From Gerris lacustris (lineage: Eukaryota > Arthropoda > Insecta > Hemiptera > Gerridae), in assembly GCA_951217055.1 (NCBI GenBank), contig OX578281.1, positions 59,584,043 through 59,648,042 of the forward strand: DNA of 64,000 bases. The letters run 5' to 3'. This document shows, piece after piece, positions 59,240-64,000 of this stretch (its first letter is position 1; every line of letters starts with the position of its first letter). The position numbers were made by a program, and so were the translations under genes. The notes beneath the pieces were generated by a model that was given only the letters and a program-made list of their open reading frames with translations, made no database searches and was not told the origin of the DNA.

Positions 59240-59437
59240 ATGGCAAAGCAAATGTGTAGAGGATCAATCGTCATTCACCTCATTATTCTTCTCGCCGCTC
59301 GCGCCGACAGTGGTATTTTGTGGCGAGTCAAAGGTTTTTGTATCGAGGAGGGGCGAACATTTAACGAGTGTGTAAACGCTCATGACACTCGCGTATGTTG
59401 GCTGATGACAATGCGAAGCACAAGTTCGAATGTGTAG
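59240..59437 (+). CDS. Candidate small secreted peptide, weak
   Basis: The 65-residue frame starts MAKQMCRGSIVIHLIILLAA, a plausible signal peptide with a cleavage site near ARA-DSG. It is followed by a Cys-bearing segment (GFCIEEGRTFNECVNAHDTR VC). Base composition is less AT-biased than the surroundings. A second open segment in another frame directly downstream (about 59405-59515) contains CVECRC, so the product may be continued by a frameshift or splice that I cannot place. No homologue was recognised; it resembles small Cys-rich extracellular domain proteins in layout only. It could equally be chance. Confidence 0.25.
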   Translation: MAKQMCRGSIVIHLIILLAARADSGILWRVKGFCIEEGRTFNECVNAHDTRVCWLMTMRSTSSNV

Positions 59438-59799
59438 AGTGTAGATGCGCTATAAAACCTCGCTTCAGAATATGGCTTAAACATTGGAGACAAGTGCTGC
59501 TTCCAAGTGGCAGAACAGACTAAACTATCTTCTTGTTATCAATAATTATTTCTATTTTGTCACCTGATAGCTTAACACTAAAAATGGATGTTGAAGAAGC
59601 AATTTTTGCTTTGCTTCTTATGGACCGTGTTTTTGTTTGATTTTTTATATAGCTACTATAATATTAGTAGCATTCTCAATATCTTTATTGTAGGTCTTGA
59701 GTCTTGAGATAGATGTGGCTACATATTAGCGGAAGAAAGACATTTCATTAATTTATTTACTTATTCTAATTACAATAAATCAATTAAGTTAATTTTAGT

Positions 59800-60440
59800 G
59801 GAGATATGTATTTCTTTATTCCTATCTGATAATGACATTTGTTTTTATGGTATTATTGTCTCTTTAATATTATCGGAATGATTCTTTATTCCTAACTGAC
59901 AATGACATTGGTTTTTATTGTATTAGTGTCTCTTTAATATTGTCGGAATGCTTCTTTATTCCTAACTGGCAATGACATTTGTTTTTATTGTATTAGTTTC
60001 TCTTTAATATTGTCGGAATGCTTCTTTATTCCTAACTGGCAATGACATTTGTTTTTATTGTATTAGTTTCTCTTTAATATTGTCGGAATGCTTCTTTATT
60101 CCTAACTGGCAATGGCATTTGTTTTTATTGTATTAGTTTCTCTTTAATATTGTCGGAATGCTTCTTTATTCCTAACTGGCAATGACATTTGTTTTTATTG
60201 TATTAGTGTCTCTTTAATATTGTCGGAATGCTTCTTTATTCCTAACTGGCAATGACATTTGTTTTTATTGTATTAGTTTCTCTTTAATATTGTCGGAATG
60301 CTTCTTTATTCCTAACTGGCAATGACATTTGTTTTTATTGTATTAGTGTCTCTTTAATATTGTCGGAATGCTTCTTTATTCCGAACTGACAATGACATTT
60401 GTTTTTATGGTAATAGTTTCTCTTTTAATATTATCGGAAT
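59800..60440. repeat. 70-bp minisatellite, about 9 units
   Basis: The unit contains CTTCTTTATTCCTAACTGGC, AATGACATTTGTTTTTATTG, TATTAGTTTCTCTTTAATAT and TGTCGGAATG. Inner units are nearly identical, which points to recent homogenisation; the outer units are more diverged. Confidence 0.95.
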
Positions 60441-60497
60441 GTGTTTTTAATCAACTTTTACATTAGTCAATATTACTGCTGATTTGATCATATGTAG

Positions 60498-60839
60498 TTG
60501 TTTCTTATTTTGAGTTACAGATTGTTATTGTTTTTTTTTTGTTTTTTTTTTGCACTTGCGGCAAAAGGTCGTTATAATAAAAGGAAATCAAAATGTAGTT
60601 TTTGTACTAGTAATTTGTTTGTAGTGGACGACGTAGGAGTGTGCGTGAGGTGTGGAATTCAGAGCCGGTGGGAACTAGTTTGGCTGTGGGGGGAGGAACC
60701 GTCGAGGCAGGTAGAACTGCCAGGGGTTCTCCTCTCCAGCTCCAGACGAAGCAGGCTAGCAGACCCAGAAGTCTCCATCTCACTTGCATCTTCTTGTCAG
60801 TCGGTAGAATCAGAAGAGTTGCGTGTCGGCGGAACGTAG
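60498..60839 (+). CDS. Candidate ORF with CxxC pairs, weak
   Basis: A 113-residue frame. After a low-complexity T-rich start it reads CSFCTSNLFVVDDVGVCVRC G, two CxxC pairs 14 residues apart, the spacing of a zinc ribbon, followed by an Arg/Ser-rich tail. GC content is higher than in neighbouring DNA. No family could be assigned. The initiation codon lies in a poly-T stretch and is doubtful; it may be a transposon fragment or an exon. Confidence 0.2.
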   Translation: MFLILSYRLLLFFFCFFFALAAKGRYNKRKSKCSFCTSNLFVVDDVGVCVRCGIQSRWELVWLWGEEPSRQVELPGVLLSSSRRSRLADPEVSISLASSCQSVESEELRVGGT

Positions 60840-60849
60840 TAAAGCCGTA

Positions 60850-61237
60850 GTAGCCATGTGTGGTGGGGGAGGTTACGCCTCCAAGGCAAGGCTACAAAGA
60901 GGGGGATAAGGTTATATTATCTGAAACAGAGGTTGACGGACCTCCCTCTCCTCGGGTATTAAGATTGTCTCTAACCATTTAGCTTCTGGTCATCCCGAAC
61001 TATTTAACAGGTTGCTTTTTTCCCCTCTTCTATATCCATATATCAGCACGTCCGCCTCCGTAGTCTAGACCCGACTTTTTGTCGTCTTTTGTTTCGACTG
61101 TCAAGTAACATTTTATACGACGGTTCAAGCTTGATAAGAATCATTTGGGGCAGACTCCTCACTGAAGATACCCGCATCCCGCAACCAGAGCAGGCATTTC
61201 AATCCTAATCATTTTGATCACAAGATAGTTTTGTTTT
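60850..61237. other. Mixed-composition non-coding stretch
   Basis: Less AT-rich than average. GGAGGTTACGCCTCC is a small palindrome near 60870. No gene was supported. Confidence 0.3.
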
Positions 61238-61797
61238 AGCTCTGGGGTTCAAAAGAAATTTTCGTCACTCAAAAAACGACATCGAATTTCTCTTAATATG
61301 TAGTCGTCCTCTATTAGTGATGATATCTGATAGATCGCGAAGAGGTAAAAAGAAAAACTAGCTAAAGGACATTTCATTATCAATTCATTATCCTTAGAGA
61401 GGCATCAAAAGGACATAAGCCTGTACTTAAAGTATTACATAATGACTTAATAATGTTGTAATACCTTGATTACAGGCTTGATGATGCTCCTTTAAGGACG
61501 GAATATAGCCAATTAATGATGAAATAACCTGTAGGTTTTTTTTTTGTTTTTTTATCCCTTCACGTCCCAGCACAAAAGTAATAATGATTTTGTTTTCTTT
61601 AATTTTCAAGTCCTATCTACTCGTGCAATCTAGAAGCGAGCTTAAATCTTTTATTTAGTTCATTTTTCTAGTCTAGATGTAAAGATATTAAACAAACCTA
61701 CTCCCTATTATATTCTAACTTCCTGGCACGATATTTAAGTGTCACATTTTCAATGTCGTTTTTTGAGTGACGAAAATTTCTTCTGTACCCCAGAGCT
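61238..61797. mobile_element. Family H inverted-repeat element with TA flanks
   Basis: The left end AGCTCTGGGGTTCAAAAGAA with ATTTTCGTCACTCAAAAAAC pairs with the right end GTTTTTTGAGTGACGAAAAT and TTCTTCTGTACCCCAGAGCT. Inverted arms are about 55 bp and a TA lies on both sides, as in Tc1/mariner insertions. It is non-coding, 560 bp. A fragment of the same family is in a beta1 intron at 16330-16580. Confidence 0.75.
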
Positions 61798-61814
61798 ATT
61801 ACCGCGACACCATA

Positions 61815-62400
61815 CGTATTTTGCTTCCGAGCTTACCGAAGGTAACGGAAGCATTGTGTTCACTTTTGAGAATGAAAAACTTTTATGCCTCCAATTTTAA
61901 AAATTCTAAGACAAAAATCCGTTTCAGACATCAGGGAACATTTTTGGTCTCGCGTCTGTCTGCCTGTCTGTCTGCGAATTATGAAACGTGTGACGATAAC
62001 TTGAGTAAATGTCGTCCGATTTTGATGAAATTTGGTAGACATGTTCAATGTTCATTTTACCAATGCCCAGGACGAGTTCGTTGGACAAGTTATCCGTCCA
62101 AGAGTTCATAAACAACGCTCGCGTAAACGTGAACTTCAAATTTAAAATTTGAATTTTACATCGGGAAAAAAATCTAACTTCATCTATTCAATGAGACAAA
62201 CATTTTTTTTTAAATACAATTTTTTAGTAAAACCAACAGCAACACCGCTATGAAGTGTTAAGATCGCTAAAACTATTAATAGTTTTTTCACAATACACAA
62301 TATAACAATAAATTAATATAACAATAATTTTAATGTTAATATAAGAATAAAGAACATGATAGGATTTGAGGAAGCTATGTGCCACACTAATTGGCAGTTT
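61815..62400 (+). mobile_element. Family F copy
   Basis: Starts TTTTGCTTCCGAGCTTACCG with the hairpin partner GGTAACGGAAGC, then CAGACATCAGGGAACATTTT and GTCTGTCTGCC. The centre (62050-62190) carries the segment shared with 20375-20540. The end is GAAGCTATGTGCCACACTAA TTGGCAG. Open frames on both strands here are not genes. Confidence 0.75.
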
Positions 62401-62424
62401 TTTTTGTTTTCTTTTATATTATAG

Positions 62425-62490
62425 AAAGAACTTATTAAATCCGCATCTTCATCGGATGTAGTGAAATCTGTTTCTATTAAATTTAAATGA
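62425..62490 (+). other. Possible short terminal exon, weak
   Basis: A strong polypyrimidine tract ending TATTATAG is followed by 21 open codons (KELIKSASSSDVVKSVSIKF K) and TGA. It begins directly after the family F end. There is no matching upstream exon, so this may be chance. Confidence 0.15.
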
Positions 62491-63289
62491 GTTCTTTAAC
62501 TGTATTATATTAATATTTATAAACATTTTTAAAGAGAAGAAGAAGTTAAAGGAGGAAGTGTTGGTAATGTTTTGTTGGAGATAGAAGTTGAAGTAGCTTG
62601 TTGTTTAGTTGTTTGCAATGTTACACGATGTTAGTAGAGTTACGTTACAGACTTTGTACGAAGAAGCCACACTCTGTCGGTCAGACTATTGTCAGGTTTA
62701 GAGACTTGACGCCCCAAGTATTATGTTGATAATACGAGAAGGGTTCGATGCGATGTGTATTGTGATTCACCTGTTTTCAACTGTGGTTCCCCGGGTAGTC
62801 AGCCATGTTGGAATCCAGTGTAGCCTCGAGGCAGAAGAACCGGACTAGGCCACCGCACTCTCTTCGACCATCTCGACTTCTTAACATCTTCCACCCCTTA
62901 AACCTTCATCCTCAAATACTAATCTTTCTTTCTCCTATCTTTCATTATCCTTTTTCTTTCTTTCAAATGTTTCTTTCAAATCAGATTTAAATCTATGTCT
63001 TTACTGTTTCCCTTGACACGGACAATGACTAATACCAGTTTGAATGATCTAAACAAAGTATCAGAGACTCAGATGGTTTATTATTATGAGGAATATCATT
63101 AGTCTTTTAAACATCATTGTTGGATAAAGTTATTATTTTTCTTTTCTTCCCATTTAAACGATTTATGTATTGTATAATGTTGTATTACTTGTATTTTACT
63201 TATACACTTACAACTTTTACGTCGCTAGTATTATTAGCGTTAATTATTTTCCTCGACAATTTTTATTTATTTATTTTTACATTATTACT
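62491..63289. other. Non-coding stretch
   Basis: A GC-richer patch lies at about 62640-62900, with pyrimidine-rich sequence after it. No gene could be supported. Confidence 0.35.
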
Positions 63290-63850
63290 TTTTTTTACAT
63301 TCTCTTATAAAGAGAGAGTATATTTTGATGGATTTACACGTTTTGAGGTCCACTGAGTCCAAAAAAGTTGTTTTTAAAAATGTCTATCTTCGGTCTGTCG
63401 TCTAAGCTGACGTGTAGAGCATTTGGCATACATGTTCAGAAAAATCATACCCCGAGGTGAAGATCAAGAAATGAATTTTAGCTCTAAATTTGGTGCTACC
63501 CCTTAATAACTCGACTTATTTGTCGAAAAATTAATTATTATTTCGGTTCCGACGATTTTTTATTAAAAAATTCTAAAATGTAGTCCATTTAAATTCGAAT
63601 CTAACGATATAAGCCGTTTTCCCGGGAAAAATCTAGTTCCTGAGAAAATAGCTTAAAACGCGGACGTAGAGAGCCCGGGTTCGATTCCCCGCGCAGGGGA
63701 AGTTATTTTTATGATAAATATTCATGAAATGTTCAATAATAATTAAATATACATACGAAAATTAATAAATGGAGATAAACTGAGCGAAGAAATTATAAAC
63801 TTGTATATGAGAAAGTTTGTCTGAGTTGTCTCGGACCGATTTTTTCTATT
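63290..63850 (+). mobile_element. Family E repeat with B box, copy 3
   Basis: Full-length counterpart of 5466-6030. It has GATGGATTTACACGTTTTGA, the CATACATGTTCAGAAAAATC block, AAAACGCGGACGTAGAGAGC followed by CCGGGTTCGATTCCCCGCGC (B box), then GGGGAAGTTATTTTTATGAT, ending TTTGTCTGAGTTGTCTCG. Confidence 0.7.
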
Positions 63851-64000
63851 TAAATTCCGGCTTTAGGGATTCGATTGATTTACTATTTAGACTGATAGGG
63901 AGAGGGCAGGGGGATTTATAACTGTAAAAATGGACTTACATAACGAAAATATGACTAAAATAATTCAAAGAAAGCTTATAGGTTCATCTCATTATTTTTA

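Overview
This is nuclear DNA from an insect. It is very AT-rich, with short exons in long introns, GT/AG splice sites and a dense load of transposon relics. The one confident host gene is the nicotinic acetylcholine receptor beta1 subunit on the + strand. Seven coding exons lie between 11576 and 21144 and encode 486 residues, from just after the signal peptide to the stop codon. The exon carrying the start codon and signal peptide was not found. The receptor sequence fits an insect, possibly a hemipteran; the species cannot be fixed from this window.

Layout. 1-11575: AT-rich DNA with small inverted-repeat elements, a 48-bp minisatellite, a 154-bp tandem array and the first copies of several dispersed families. 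11576-21144: the beta1 gene, whose introns hold at least six mobile-element insertions. 21145-26150: AT-rich downstream DNA. 26265-26845: an almost perfect 252-bp-arm palindrome. 27000-36500: minisatellites, a probable Helitron terminus, a Harbinger-type MITE, a pogo-like MITE and a mariner scrap. 37013-41330: a nest, in which a mariner-like transposase gene on the minus strand is split by a LINE 3' end and a complete but dead hAT element lies next to it. 41355-50000: more dispersed repeats and minisatellites. 50915-52330: a foldback element whose right arm was split by a Harbinger element. 54260-64000: a GC-rich island that may hold a first exon, two minisatellites, two weak candidate small ORFs and more repeats.

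Family labels used here: A, B, C, D and H are inverted-repeat (foldback/MITE) families. E is a repeat with a tRNA-like B box. F is the most abundant family, marked by GCTTCCG...CGGAAGC at one end and GTGCCACACTAATT at the other. G is a diffuse repeat. Families A and B, and one isolated site, carry a conserved core resembling a hammerhead ribozyme (CTGANGA, stem-loop, GAAAC). This core, the large palindrome and the nested transposons are the most interesting observations. All readings are by eye from the sequence; no searches or folding were run.
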